From NCBI RefSeq assembly GCF_003668575.1, contig NZ_RCVZ01000001.1, positions 372,001 to 436,000 on the forward strand: a stretch of DNA of 64,000 nt, written 5' to 3'. The position numbers and the translations under genes were made by a program. Source of the DNA: Falsibacillus albus. Lineage in GTDB: Bacteria > Bacillota > Bacilli > Bacillales > DSM-25281. Of the stretch, positions 20,293 to 29,134 are shown piece by piece. Below the pieces are notes generated by a model that did not search any database, was not told the origin of the DNA, and saw only the letters and a program-made list of their open reading frames with translations. Position 1 is the first letter of the stretch. The number at the start of each line of letters is the position of its first letter.

Positions 20293-21426
20293 ATGAGTAA
20301 ACGGGACTTTTATGATGTATTGGGGCTCTCAAAGGGAGCCAGTAAAGATGAAATAAAAAAAGCATATAGAAAGCTTTCAAAAAAATACCATCCGGATATC
20401 AACCAGGAAGCTGATGCAGCTGAAAAATTTAAAGAAATCAAAGAAGCCTATGAGGTATTGTCAGACGATCAAAAACGTGCGCATTATGATCAGTTTGGAC
20501 ATACTGATCCAAATCAAGGCTTCGGTGGTTTCGGTGGATCGGACTTTGGCGGCGGCGGGTTCGGCGGCTTTGAAGATATTTTCAATACATTCTTTGGCGG
20601 CGGCGGTTCCAGAAGGCGTGATCCAAATGCACCTAGACAAGGAGCCGATCTCCAATATACGATGACACTATCTTTCGAAGATGCGGTATTCGGCAAGGAA
20701 ACCGACATTGAAATTCCTAGGGAAGAAACTTGCGAAACGTGTCATGGGTCTGGTGCCAAGCCTGGAACTAAGCCTGAAACATGTTCACACTGCCAAGGAA
20801 CAGGGCAGCTGAATGAGGAGCAGAATACACCATTTGGACGAATCGTCAATCGCAGGGTCTGCCATTACTGCCAGGGAACAGGGAAACAGATTAAAGATAA
20901 ATGTTCGACATGCGGTGGAGCCGGAAAAGTGAAAAAACGCAGAAAAATCAATGTGAAGATCCCGGCTGGCATCGATGATGGTCAACAGCTGCGTGTCACT
21001 GGCCAAGGAGAACCAGGAGTAAATGGAGGTCCTTCAGGAGATCTTTATGTAGTCTTCCATGTTCGTTCCCATGAATTCTTTGAACGCGATGGTGATGACA
21101 TTTATTGCGAAATGCCAATTACCTTCGTTCAATCCGCATTGGGAGATGAAATTGAAGTACCTACGCTGCATGGCAAAGTGAAGTTGAAGGTTCCTGCAGG
21201 GACACAGACAGGCACGCGTTTCAGATTGAAAGGCAAAGGAGTGCCGAATGTACGAGGCTATGGCGTTGGAGATCAGCATATCAAGGTCAAAGTAGTGACA
21301 CCGACGAAAATGAACGAAAAACAGAAACAGCTTTTGAGAGAATTTGCTGACCTCAGTGGTCAAGTTTTGGATGAACATCAGGAGAGTTTCTTTGACAAAG
21401 TAAAACGAGCTTTTAAAGGTGAATAA
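20293..21426 (+). CDS. dnaJ: Chaperone protein DnaJ (Hsp40)
   Basis: J-domain co-chaperone that delivers substrates to DnaK and stimulates its ATPase. The 377-residue class I DnaJ has the J domain with HPD near residue 33, a Gly/Phe-rich linker, four zinc-finger repeats ([32 protein letters not shown]) and the C-terminal substrate-binding domains. ATG 20293 has GGGAGTG ahead; a GTG at 20284 is in frame but lies within that site. Confidence 0.98.
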   Translation: MSKRDFYDVLGLSKGASKDEIKKAYRKLSKKYHPDINQEADAAEKFKEIKEAYEVLSDDQKRAHYDQFGHTDPNQGFGGFGGSDFGGGGFGGFEDIFNTFFGGGGSRRRDPNAPRQGADLQYTMTLSFEDAVFGKETDIEIPREETCETCHGSGAKPGTKPETCSHCQGTGQLNEEQNTPFGRIVNRRVCHYCQGTGKQIKDKCSTCGGAGKVKKRRKINVKIPAGIDDGQQLRVTGQGEPGVNGGPSGDLYVVFHVRSHEFFERDGDDIYCEMPITFVQSALGDEIEVPTLHGKVKLKVPAGTQTGTRFRLKGKGVPNVRGYGVGDQHIKVKVVTPTKMNEKQKQLLREFADLSGQVLDEHQESFFDKVKRAFKGE

Positions 21427-21452
21427 ATAACGGGAACGGAGTTGGTAGATGC

Positions 21453-22391
21453 ATGAAATGGTCAGAAATCAGCATACACACTACGAATGAGGCCATTGAA
21501 CCTATTTCAAATATTCTTCACGAGGCAGGCGCGAGCGGTGTAGTCATAGAGGATCCTTTCGAATTGGAGAAAGAAAGGGAAGATCAATTCGGTGAAATCT
21601 ATCAACTCAATCCTGGAGATTACCCTGAAGAAGGGGTCATTGTAAAAGCTTATTTGCCAGTCAACAGCTTTCTTGGCGAGACGGTGGAAGAAATAAAACA
21701 AGCGATTACGAATTTGGTGAAATTCAATATCGATATCGGTTTGAATCAGGTTACAATCAGCGAGGTCAATGAAGAGGAATGGGCCACTGCTTGGAAAAAG
21801 TACTATAATCCTGTGAAGATTTCAAAAAAATTCACAATCGTCCCTACTTGGGAAGACTATCAGCCAGTCAACAGTGACGAGCTCATAATCGAACTTGACC
21901 CTGGGATGGCTTTTGGGACGGGAACCCATCCAACAACGGTTATGTGCATTCAAGCGTTGGAAAGGACTGTGAAAAAAGGAGATTTCGTCATTGATGTCGG
22001 AACGGGCTCCGGCGTCTTGAGCATTGCTGCGGCAATGCTGGGGGCATCCGAAGTGAAAGCGTTGGATTTAGACGAAGTTGCGGTAAATGCAGCAAGATTG
22101 AATACGAAATTGAACAAGGTGCATGATGTCGTTTCTGTAACACAAAATAACCTGCTCAATGAAATGGAATTACAAGCAGATGTTGTCGTGGCAAATATTC
22201 TCGCTGAAGTTATTCTGCTCTTCACAAACGATGCAGCAAAGAATTTGAAAAAAGGCGGATATTTTATTGCTTCAGGCATCATCCAGCAAAAAAAACAACA
22301 AGTAAAAGATGCTATCATCGAAGCTGGGTTATCGATCGAGGAAACGATGCTTATGGAAGATTGGGTAGCGATCATTGCTAAAAAGAATTAA
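21453..22391 (+). CDS. prmA: Ribosomal protein L11 methyltransferase
   Basis: SAM-dependent enzyme that methylates ribosomal protein L11 at several lysines and its N-terminus. The 312-residue protein has an N-terminal L11-recognition domain ([18 protein letters not shown]) and a catalytic domain with [15 protein letters not shown], the SAM loop [14 protein letters not shown] and VVANILAEV. It follows dnaJ by 26 bp with GGAG upstream. Same place as yqeT in B. subtilis. Confidence 0.96.
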   Translation: MKWSEISIHTTNEAIEPISNILHEAGASGVVIEDPFELEKEREDQFGEIYQLNPGDYPEEGVIVKAYLPVNSFLGETVEEIKQAITNLVKFNIDIGLNQVTISEVNEEEWATAWKKYYNPVKISKKFTIVPTWEDYQPVNSDELIIELDPGMAFGTGTHPTTVMCIQALERTVKKGDFVIDVGTGSGVLSIAAAMLGASEVKALDLDEVAVNAARLNTKLNKVHDVVSVTQNNLLNEMELQADVVVANILAEVILLFTNDAAKNLKKGGYFIASGIIQQKKQQVKDAIIEAGLSIEETMLMEDWVAIIAKKN

Positions 22392-22417
22392 GTTAAATAT
22401 TTTCAGGGGTGACTTTG

Positions 22418-23170
22418 ATGCAGCGGTATTTTCTCGATGAACCATATAGAGGTGAAGGGCCGATCACTTTGGAAGGTGAGCATTTTCACCATATTTCCAG
22501 GGTGATGAGAATGAAAGAGGGAGATGCATTTTATACTGTGTTTCCCAATCGTGATGCTGCAAAGGCAGTGATTGAAAATATTACAAATGACCAGGTCATT
22601 GCATCCATTGTAGAATGGGAGAAAGGGACCAATGAGCTCCCCGTCGATGTGACAATAGCGAGCGGATTGCCAAAAGGGGATAAATTAGAGCTTATCATTC
22701 AAAAAGGGACCGAACTCGGTGCAGCGGAATTTGTCCCTTTTATGGCAGATCGCTCCATTGTGAAATTGGACGAAAAAAAAGCCGGGAAAAAGACGGAGAG
22801 ATGGAACAAGATAGCGTTGGAAGCTGCAGAGCAATCACATCGTCATTCAGTTCCTCTCGTCCATTCCCCTGTCTCGTTCAAGCTGCTTCTTGATATGAGC
22901 AAGAAATTTGACTATAAGGTCGTAGCTTACGAAGAAGAAGGAAAAAAAGGCGAGAAATCGAACTTTGCCAAGTTTCTTACTGAAATGGACCAGGGCAAAA
23001 ATGTCATGATCGTCTTTGGGCCGGAAGGTGGCCTGAGCGACAAAGAGATAACAGTATTTGAATCCAATGGATTTACCGTATGTGGTTTGGGACCAAGGAT
23101 ATTAAGAACGGAAACGGCGCCTTTATATGCATTATCAGCCATTTCTTATCAATTTGAGTTATTGAGGTGA
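22418..23170 (+). CDS. rsmE: 16S rRNA (uracil-1498-N3)-methyltransferase RsmE
   Basis: SPOUT-class methyltransferase for U1498 in the decoding region of 16S rRNA. The 250 residues start MQRYFLDEP, with EHFHHISRVMRMKEGD of the N-terminal PUA-like domain and the C-terminal knot signature FGPEGGLSDKEI plus LGPRILRTETAPLYALSAI. GTG 22409 is in frame but is part of the GGGGTGA ribosome binding site for ATG 22418. The stop overlaps the upstream GTG of the mtaB frame. Confidence 0.96.
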   Translation: MQRYFLDEPYRGEGPITLEGEHFHHISRVMRMKEGDAFYTVFPNRDAAKAVIENITNDQVIASIVEWEKGTNELPVDVTIASGLPKGDKLELIIQKGTELGAAEFVPFMADRSIVKLDEKKAGKKTERWNKIALEAAEQSHRHSVPLVHSPVSFKLLLDMSKKFDYKVVAYEEEGKKGEKSNFAKFLTEMDQGKNVMIVFGPEGGLSDKEITVFESNGFTVCGLGPRILRTETAPLYALSAISYQFELLR

Positions 23171-23175
23171 AAAAA

Positions 23176-24534
23176 ATGCCATCAGTTGCATTCCATACAC
23201 TTGGATGTAAAGTGAATCATTATGAAACTGAAGCTATTTGGCAGTTGTTTAAATCTAGAGGGTACGAGCGTGTTGAATTTGAATCAACATCCGATGTTTA
23301 TGTCATCAATACTTGTACCGTTACAAATACCGGCGATAAAAAAAGTCGTCAGGTCATTCGAAGGGCTATCCGTAAAAATCCTGATGCAGTCATTTGCGTT
23401 ACTGGATGCTATGCACAGACTTCCCCTGCAGAAATCATGGCCATTCCCGGGGTTGATGTAGTGGTCGGGACTCAAGACCGGGTGAAAATGCTTGACTATA
23501 TCGAGCAATATAAAGAAGAACGTCAGCCCATCAATGGTGTCGGCAATATCATGAAAAACCGTGTTTATGAAGAGTTGGATGTCCCTGCTTTCACAGACCG
23601 AACAAGAGCATCCTTGAAAATTCAGGAAGGCTGCAACAATTTCTGTACTTTCTGCATCATTCCATGGGCTCGCGGGCTGATGAGATCTCGTGATCCCAAG
23701 GAAGTAGTTCGCCAAGCTCAACAGCTGGTTGATGCAGGCTATAAAGAGATCGTCTTGACCGGCATCCATACTGGCGGATATGGGGAAGATATGAAGGATT
23801 ATAATCTTGCCCAGCTTTTAAGGGATATCGAGAAAAATGTAAAAGGCGTCAAACGCCTGCGCATTTCATCGATCGAAGCAAGCCAATTGTCGGATGAAGT
23901 AATCGAGGTCATCGATCAATCGAATATTGTGGTACGGCACTTGCACGTCCCCCTTCAATCAGGCTCCAATACAGTTTTAAAACGGATGCGGAGAAAATAT
24001 ACGATGGAGTTCTTTGGTGAGAGGTTAAATATGCTCAAAAAGGCACTCCCTGGCCTTGCAGTTACATCCGATGTGATTGTAGGATTCCCAGGTGAAACAG
24101 AAGAAGAGTTCATGGAAACCTATAATTTCATCAAGGAACATAAATTTTCTGAGCTGCATGTATTCCCTTATTCCAAAAGAACGGGAACCCCAGCAGCAAG
24201 AATGGATGATCAAGTCGATGAAGAAATCAAAAACGAACGCGTTCATCGTCTGATTAACTTGTCAGATCAGCTCGCAAAGGAATATGCTTCACAATTTGAA
24301 GATGAAGTTCTTGAGGTCATACCTGAAGAGCCATTTAAAGAAGATGGAAGCGAAGATTTATACGTCGGCTACACAGATAATTATTTGAAGGTCGTATTCC
24401 CTGCTTCCGAAGATATGATCGGCAAGCTTGTAAAGGTGAAAATCACGAAGGCAGGATATCCTTATAACGAGGGACAATTCGTGAGAGTGATGGAAGACCA
24501 TCATATTGAAGACGAAGAAAGTCATGCTGTTTAG
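23176..24534 (+). CDS. mtaB: tRNA t6A37 methylthiotransferase MtaB
   Basis: Radical SAM enzyme that adds a methylthio group to t6A at position 37 of tRNAs reading ANN codons. The 452-residue protein has the three N-terminal cluster cysteines (TLGCKVNHYE, NTCTVTN, VTGCYAQ), the SAM cluster CNNFCTFC near residue 149, IVGFPGETEEEF, and a C-terminal TRAM domain. TGAGGTGA fixes ATG 23176. It is the last gene of the dnaK operon, ended by a terminator at 24578. Confidence 0.96.
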   Translation: MPSVAFHTLGCKVNHYETEAIWQLFKSRGYERVEFESTSDVYVINTCTVTNTGDKKSRQVIRRAIRKNPDAVICVTGCYAQTSPAEIMAIPGVDVVVGTQDRVKMLDYIEQYKEERQPINGVGNIMKNRVYEELDVPAFTDRTRASLKIQEGCNNFCTFCIIPWARGLMRSRDPKEVVRQAQQLVDAGYKEIVLTGIHTGGYGEDMKDYNLAQLLRDIEKNVKGVKRLRISSIEASQLSDEVIEVIDQSNIVVRHLHVPLQSGSNTVLKRMRRKYTMEFFGERLNMLKKALPGLAVTSDVIVGFPGETEEEFMETYNFIKEHKFSELHVFPYSKRTGTPAARMDDQVDEEIKNERVHRLINLSDQLAKEYASQFEDEVLEVIPEEPFKEDGSEDLYVGYTDNYLKVVFPASEDMIGKLVKVKITKAGYPYNEGQFVRVMEDHHIEDEESHAV

Positions 24535-24577
24535 TCATATATTAAAGAGGCTGGGACAAAAATGTTTTAGTCGAAGA

Positions 24578-24633
24578 AAACCCGAACTATAATCCGAAAT
24601 CTTTCCATGAAATTCGGATTCGTTCGGGTTTTT
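24578..24633 (+). terminator. Terminator after mtaB
   Basis: A long stem: AAACCCGAA and ATCCGAAAT pair with ATTCGGAT and TTCGGGTTTTT across a short loop. It is preceded by AGAGGCTGGGACAAAA, a phrase often seen in Firmicute terminator regions. Confidence 0.88.
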
Positions 24634-24673
24634 CATATTAAAACGTGTTTGTTGTCATCAGCATAATCTAGGT

Positions 24674-24750
24674 GTTGATTGGAGCGGAAGGTGCGAGATT
24701 CCGTAGGGATTAGCGGGCAGGGTGAGACCACGCAGCGCAAATAAACATTG
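24674..24750 (+). repeat. GTTGATT dispersed element, short degenerate copy 2
   Basis: GTTGATTGGAGCGGAAGG followed by GTGCGAGATTCCG, GGGATTAGCGGGCAGGGTGAGACC and a degraded right end (GCAAATAAACA). Flanks TTTGATGAATAGCAACAAAAC and GAGAAGAGCC (to 24793) match flanks of copies at 44.7 and 51.4 kb. The rest of the gap to 24850 is AT-rich and carries nothing I recognise. Confidence 0.75.
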
Positions 24751-24852
24751 TACCGACTTTGATGAATAGCAACAAAACTTGCGAGAAGAGCCTTCAAAAA
24801 AACCTTTCAAACTAAATCCTTCATAAAAAATCTTCAATGGATAAAAATAATA

Positions 24853-24881
24853 TCGAATTTCTTCGAGAAGAATGATATATT
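24853..24881 (+). promoter_or_regulatory. Putative deoC promoter with internal palindromic operator
   Basis: TCGAAT, spacer of 17 and TATATT. The spacer begins with the perfect palindrome TTCTTCGAGAAGAA (24859-24872), a good place for a repressor. It does not match the B. subtilis DeoR operator as I remember it, so the regulator is unknown. Confidence 0.45.
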
Positions 24882-24916
24882 AAAGAGGTACGTACAACCG
24901 AAAGGAGATTTTTATA

Positions 24917-25588
24917 ATGACTCAAAATATTGCAGGAATGATTGATCATACACATTTAAAGCCAGAGGCAACAAAAGACCAGATTGAAAAGCTGTGCCTT
25001 GAAGCAAAAGAATACAAATTCGCATCTGTATGTGTAAATCCTACATGGGTAAGCACAGCATATGAAATTTTAAAAGATACAGATGTAAAGGTTTGCACTG
25101 TTATCGGTTTCCCTCTTGGTGCGAATACACCTGAAACGAAAGCATTCGAAACAAAGGATGCAATTGCGAACGGTGCTACTGAAGTGGATATGGTCATTAA
25201 TATCGGAGCATTAAAAGATGGAAATGACGAATTGGTGGAAAAAGATATACGTGCAGTGGTCGAAGCTTCTAAAGGTAAGGCTTTATCAAAAGTCATCATT
25301 GAAACATGTTTGTTGAGCGATGAAGAAAAAGTCCGTGCATGTGAATTATCCGTAAAAGCTGGAGCGGACTATGTGAAAACATCCACTGGTTTTTCTACAG
25401 GCGGTTCAACTCCTGAAGATGTTGCACTTATGAGAAAAACTGTTGGTCCCGATATCGGTGTGAAAGCATCCGGAGGAGTAAGAAGCGTAGAAGATGCAGA
25501 AAATGTAATCAATGCTGGTGCGACTCGAATCGGTGCAAGCGCAGGCGTGAAAATCGTACAAGGCTTGACAAGCGACTCAGATTATTAA
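24917..25588 (+). CDS. deoC: Deoxyribose-phosphate aldolase
   Basis: Class I aldolase splitting 2-deoxyribose 5-phosphate to glyceraldehyde 3-phosphate and acetaldehyde in deoxynucleoside breakdown. The 223 residues contain [11 protein letters not shown], the Schiff-base lysine region [12 protein letters not shown] and [17 protein letters not shown] precedes ATG 24917. It stands alone here: no deoxynucleoside kinase, pdp, nupC or deoR is next to it, unlike the B. subtilis dra-nupC-pdp operon, and this position is not where B. subtilis keeps it. cdd lies 12 kb away. Confidence 0.97.
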   Translation: MTQNIAGMIDHTHLKPEATKDQIEKLCLEAKEYKFASVCVNPTWVSTAYEILKDTDVKVCTVIGFPLGANTPETKAFETKDAIANGATEVDMVINIGALKDGNDELVEKDIRAVVEASKGKALSKVIIETCLLSDEEKVRACELSVKAGADYVKTSTGFSTGGSTPEDVALMRKTVGPDIGVKASGGVRSVEDAENVINAGATRIGASAGVKIVQGLTSDSDY

Positions 25589-25596
25589 TATGATAC

Positions 25597-25643
25597 AAGC
25601 TGTTCCACAAACGTTTTTGTTTGCAAGGAACAGCTTTTTTTAT
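25597..25643. terminator. Bidirectional terminator between deoC and yqeW
   Basis: AAGCTGTTCC pairs with GGAACAGCTT, with AAAC/GTTT inside and seven T after it; on the other strand the stem is followed by a short T-poor stretch. Confidence 0.88.
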
Positions 25644-25646
25644 TTT

Positions 25647-26558
25647 TCAATGAACCTTCATGATCAGCCTTCCGAATTTCTCTGCAAAAGGTAAAACCAA
25701 CAAAGAACAAACAAGATTGTAAATGACGCTGGCATGCGCCAATTGCATGGAAGGGGTTGTTGTAAAAGAAGAGGATATTTCTCCAAGGAGATGAATCATG
25801 GGATAAAACAATATTGCTCCCCCGACATTCAGCCATATATGAGCATAGGCTGTCCGCTTCGCCTCTTTATTTGCGCCTACAGCTGCAATCAATCCGGTAA
25901 TGCATGTTCCAATATTCGCTCCGATCATAAAAGCAATCCCAGATTCCAGGGGAACAATGCCTGCCTGCAAAAAGCTCATCATCATACCTGTTGTAGCTGT
26001 ACTCGACTGAACGATGGCCGTCAGGATGATACCGAATAACATTGAATATAAAAGATGACGATTCATCAATGAAAAGCCGCTTTGAACAAACTTGTACCCA
26101 AACAGGGGCTGGGCAAGCCATTCAAAGCCTCTCATTGCAGTAAAAATCATCCCCAATCCAACCAATACCCATCCAAGACTTTTTAATTTTGGCTGTTTCA
26201 TCGCCAGAAGGCACGCACCAGCAATAATCGAAGGGATAATGAAAGCATCGATTGGAAACGAAATGAATTCCAATGTGAAAGTAGTCCCGATGTTGGTGCC
26301 TAATATAATCCCGATCGACTGGGGAAAGGTCAGGATCCCAGCTGAGACGAATCCGACGGTCATCACCATCACCGCTGAGCTGCTGTGCAAAATACCAGTA
26401 GCGACCGTTCCTGCCGCCATGCCTTTTAATGGGGAGGCTGTAAAGGAATGCATCCAGCCTTTTAATTGTTTCCCGGAGAGGTTATATAATCCGATCCTCA
26501 TCCACGTCATGCCAAGAATAAAACAAACGATGAGCAAACAAAACAGGACAACAAGCAT
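25647..26558 (-). CDS. yqeW: Na+/phosphate cotransporter family protein YqeW
   Basis: Membrane protein of about 303 residues of the NptA/PNaS family, predicted to import phosphate with sodium. Two inverted repeats typical of the family are visible: GILHSSSAVMVMTVGFVSAG with GTNIGTTFTLE, and ILTAIVQSSTATTGMMMSF with GANIGTCITGL. It has around eight membrane helices and lacks the C-terminal PhoU-like domain of longer members. Start codon uncertain: ATG at 26558, 26564 and 26579 are in frame; GGAGGAG lies between the last two, favouring 26558. Matches yqeW, next to rpsU, in B. subtilis. Confidence 0.9.
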   Translation of the reverse strand: MLVVLFCLLIVCFILGMTWMRIGLYNLSGKQLKGWMHSFTASPLKGMAAGTVATGILHSSSAVMVMTVGFVSAGILTFPQSIGIILGTNIGTTFTLEFISFPIDAFIIPSIIAGACLLAMKQPKLKSLGWVLVGLGMIFTAMRGFEWLAQPLFGYKFVQSGFSLMNRHLLYSMLFGIILTAIVQSSTATTGMMMSFLQAGIVPLESGIAFMIGANIGTCITGLIAAVGANKEAKRTAYAHIWLNVGGAILFYPMIHLLGEISSSFTTTPSMQLAHASVIYNLVCSLLVLPFAEKFGRLIMKVH

Positions 26559-26637
26559 GATCATCACTCCTCCATTCATTTTATGGGGGAATTTTCATGG
26601 ACATGCCAACTAAAAAGAGGAATTATCCTGTAAAATG

Positions 26638-26666
26638 TTGACCAATTTATTTCGATATATTATAAT
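26638..26666 (+). promoter_or_regulatory. Sigma-A promoter of rpsU-yqeY
   Basis: TTGACC, exactly 17 bases, TATAAT: near-consensus and one of the strongest-looking promoters in the window. Confidence 0.85.
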
Positions 26667-26672
26667 TGCAAA

Positions 26673-26818
26673 GTACATGATTGTTCGTATTGAGTAAAAG
26701 TAATTTTGACGGACAAGATGCTGCAAGTATCTTAAATACGATTCTTGCACGTTCTAAGAGGCACATGTCCTCTAAAAGACCATGTACGTGTAGTGTGTTC
26801 GGAGGGAGGGAAAGAGAG
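26673..26818 (+). promoter_or_regulatory. Long structured 5' leader of rpsU
   Basis: About 145 bases separate the expected transcription start from the rpsU ATG. Two folds are seen: TGCAAGTAT (about 26724) with ATAC and CTTGCA downstream; and CACGT (about 26749) with ACGTG (26786), enclosing AGAGG/CCTCT. The ribosome binding site GGAGGGAGG is downstream. A leader of this size on a ribosomal protein gene suggests autogenous control, but no known motif is recognised. Confidence 0.4.
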
Positions 26819-26992
26819 ATGTCAAAAACAGTTGTTCGTAAAAACGAATCGCTTGAAGATGCTCTTCGTCGCTTCAAACGCTCAGTTTCTAAAACAGGAA
26901 CTTTACAAGAGTACAGAAAGCGCGAATTTTATGAAAAGCCAAGCGTAAAACGCAAGAAAAAGTCTGAAGCTGCCAGAAAACGTAAGTGGTAA
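26819..26992 (+). CDS. rpsU: 30S ribosomal protein S21
   Basis: A 57-residue basic protein starting [21 protein letters not shown] and ending in [11 protein letters not shown], the full S21 family pattern. S21 sits near the 16S rRNA 3' end and in Bacillus is linked to initiation and motility or biofilm behaviour. The ATG at 26819 follows GGAGGGAGG. The frame stays open for 46 more codons upstream into the leader, without a ribosome binding site, so this is not taken as coding. yqeY follows 14 bp later. Confidence 0.97.
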   Translation: MSKTVVRKNESLEDALRRFKRSVSKTGTLQEYRKREFYEKPSVKRKKKSEAARKRKW

Positions 26993-27006
26993 GAGAGGGT
27001 GTAGTT

Positions 27007-27453
27007 ATGAGTCTTCTCGAACGTTTAAATGAAGATATGAAACAAGCGATGAAGAATAAGGAAAAAGATAAGCTCTCCGTCATTAGGATGATTAAGGCGG
27101 CATTGCAGAATGAAGCGATCAAACTTGGTAAACAAGAGTTGACGGAAGACGAAGAGTTGACAGTTCTTTCTCGCGAAGTCAAGCAACGCAAAGACTCCCT
27201 TCTGGAATTTGAGAACGCCGGTCGTGAAGATTTGGCGGAAAAAGTTCGCACGGAAATAACTTACGTTGAAATATACATGCCAAAGCAGCTCTCAGAGGAA
27301 GAAGTACGTCAATTAGTGGAAGAAACCATTAAGGAAGTAAATGCTTCTTCTAAGGCTGAAATGGGTAAAGTGATGAGTGCCTTAATGCCTAAAGTTAAAG
27401 GCAAAGCAGATGGGTCACTCGTGAGCAAACTTGTTCAACAACTTTTAACTTAA
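27007..27453 (+). CDS. yqeY: GatB/YqeY domain protein
   Basis: A 148-residue helical protein like the C-terminal tRNA-binding tail domain of GatB, the amidotransferase subunit B. Conserved parts seen are [35 protein letters not shown] and the C-terminal [21 protein letters not shown]. Free-standing members probably bind tRNA; the role is unproven. It is co-transcribed with rpsU and ended by a strong terminator, as in B. subtilis. ATG 27007 has AGAGAGGG ahead. Confidence 0.93.
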   Translation: MSLLERLNEDMKQAMKNKEKDKLSVIRMIKAALQNEAIKLGKQELTEDEELTVLSREVKQRKDSLLEFENAGREDLAEKVRTEITYVEIYMPKQLSEEEVRQLVEETIKEVNASSKAEMGKVMSALMPKVKGKADGSLVSKLVQQLLT

Positions 27454-27463
27454 CATAACTATC

Positions 27464-27513
27464 AAAAGAGTCGTGGATGATGCTCCGCGGCTCTTTTCTC
27501 TTTTTTTCTTTTT
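27464..27513 (+). terminator. Terminator of rpsU-yqeY
   Basis: AAAAGAGTCGTGG pairs with CCGCGGCTCTTTT (wobbles at two sites) and is followed by a long T-rich tract. Confidence 0.92.
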
Positions 27514-27524
27514 TTATTCGAAAA

Positions 27525-27550
27525 TGAAACTATTGTTGAACATAAACGTA
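27525..27550 (+). promoter_or_regulatory. Sigma-W type ECF promoter of yqeZ-floA
   Basis: TGAAAC, 16 bases, CGTA: an exact match to the sigma-W consensus boxes. In B. subtilis yqeZ-yqfA-yqfB is a known sigma-W operon, so the match is expected and points to induction by cell-envelope stress. Confidence 0.85.
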
Positions 27551-27589
27551 CATATATTTACCAAAGCTAATTGAGAGAGGGGGGCAAGA

Positions 27590-28939
27590 ATGCGGACTCT
27601 TAAATATTTCTTTGCCATGACTGCGTTTCTGATTCTAGCTGGGGTACTTCCGCAGCATGGTCTTAGTAAAACGGACAATAAAGGAGTCTATGTCATACCG
27701 ATTGAAGGCGAAATTGAAAAAGGATTGACCTCTTTTCTGACAAGGGCGATCCATGAGGCTGAAACCAATCACGCTGATCTCATTATTTTTGATATCGATA
27801 CACCAGGCGGATCTGTAGAGTCGGCATCGGAAATTGGTAAATTGATTAAAGGCACAGCCGTGAAAAAAACCATTGCATTTGTAGATTCAAGGGCATTGTC
27901 TGCCGGTTCTTATATTTCACTGAACGCCAATGAAATATATATGGTCCCAAACGCGACAATGGGCGCATCAGCCATCATCGATCAAAAAGGCAACGCAGCC
28001 GGAAAAAAAGCAGAAAGCTATTGGAGGGCTGCAATGAAAAGTGCAGCAGAGCAAAACGGAAGAAATCCTTTGTATGCGGTGGCAATGGCGGATGAAAGTG
28101 TTGATTTGCCTAAATATGATGCGGGTAAGGGGGAGCTTTTGACCCTTACGGCCCAGCAGGCAGAAGAGGTGAAGTATTCCGAGGGGACCGTCAAGAATCT
28201 GGATGGACTGCTTAAGGAAGTTGGTTTTGCTAATGCAAAAGTTCACCATGTAGACGTAAGCTTTGCCGAAAAATTCGCCCGTTTTTTAACTAATCCGATT
28301 GTCGTCCCCATTCTTTTAACTGTTGCAAGCCTTGGTCTTGTCATTGAATTATACTCTCCTGGATTTGGGATTCCAGGTACGATGGGGATTGTATCCTTGG
28401 TGCTGTTTTTCTATGGGCATCTGGTAGCGGGACTTGCAGGATACGAATCGATCGTCTTGTTTATCATAGGAATCGTTCTCATTGTACTCGAATTTTTCCT
28501 TCCAGGTGCCGTTGCGGGGATATTGGGCATCGCGGCAGTGCTTGGAAGCTTATTTTTAGCATCTGGGAATGTGAAATATATGGGTATATCAATTTTGATA
28601 GCAATCACGATTACGATTATCGGAATGGTTGTGATGGTCAAAGTGTTTGGGAAAAAAATGAAGCTCTTCAAGAAAATCATTCTCTCGGATTCCACGAATA
28701 CAGAAAGCGGATATGTTTCCAATGTCAATCGACTTGAACTGATCGGCCGCATCGGATTAACAAAAACACCTTTGCGTCCTTCCGGAACGATCATGATCGA
28801 TGATGAAAGGATCGATGCAGTGAGTGAGGGCGGCTATATCGGCAAAGATGTCAGTGTAATCGTCATGAAAGTAGAAGGATCTCGGATAATCGTTAGAGAA
28901 ACATTACAAAAAGAATCGCCCGCATCCCGTGATGGGTAA
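27590..28939 (+). CDS. yqeZ: NfeD-type membrane serine protease YqeZ
   Basis: A 449-residue membrane-bound protease of the NfeD1b family, partner of bacterial flotillin. A signal or membrane segment (about residues 5-22) is followed by a ClpP-like serine protease domain (FDIDTPGGSVESA; probable Ser nucleophile in RALSAGSYIS near residue 104 and Lys in AAGKKAES near 139-140), then four to five membrane helices (about 230-350) and a C-terminal OB-fold NfeD domain (LIGRIGLTKTPLRPSGTIMIDDERIDAVSEG). It is first in the sigma-W-controlled operon with floA. A dispersed repeat lies between the two genes. Confidence 0.94.
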   Translation: MRTLKYFFAMTAFLILAGVLPQHGLSKTDNKGVYVIPIEGEIEKGLTSFLTRAIHEAETNHADLIIFDIDTPGGSVESASEIGKLIKGTAVKKTIAFVDSRALSAGSYISLNANEIYMVPNATMGASAIIDQKGNAAGKKAESYWRAAMKSAAEQNGRNPLYAVAMADESVDLPKYDAGKGELLTLTAQQAEEVKYSEGTVKNLDGLLKEVGFANAKVHHVDVSFAEKFARFLTNPIVVPILLTVASLGLVIELYSPGFGIPGTMGIVSLVLFFYGHLVAGLAGYESIVLFIIGIVLIVLEFFLPGAVAGILGIAAVLGSLFLASGNVKYMGISILIAITITIIGMVVMVKVFGKKMKLFKKIILSDSTNTESGYVSNVNRLELIGRIGLTKTPLRPSGTIMIDDERIDAVSEGGYIGKDVSVIVMKVEGSRIIVRETLQKESPASRDG

Positions 28940-29014
28940 ATGACACCATGGTATGAAAAGCTTTTTTTGAAAGGCTTTGTTAATGCTTATTGTTGATATA
29001 AGCTCTCTCCAGCT

Positions 29015-29082
29015 GTTGATTGGAGTGCAAGTCGAAGACTCCGGCCCGCCTGCGGAAAGAGAAGACTTGCGTGGAAATCAAC
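29015..29082 (+). repeat. GTTGATT dispersed element, compact hairpin copy 3 inside an operon
   Basis: 68-bp core from GTTGATTGGAGTGCAAG to GGAAATCAAC. The ends extend to a 10-bp perfect inverted repeat, GCTGTTGATT and AATCAACAGC, and GCAAGTC pairs with GACTTGC inside. It lies between yqeZ and floA, which share a promoter, so it should be transcribed and fold in the mRNA. Confidence 0.8.
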
Positions 29083-29134
29083 AGCGGTGTTTAACAGATT
29101 CTTTTGAAAAGAAAAAAATTAGAGGAGGAGAAAA

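Noticed and set aside
26681-26818. 46-codon upstream extension of S21
   Set aside because: S21 length is conserved at 57 residues and the strong ribosome binding site is directly ahead of ATG 26819.
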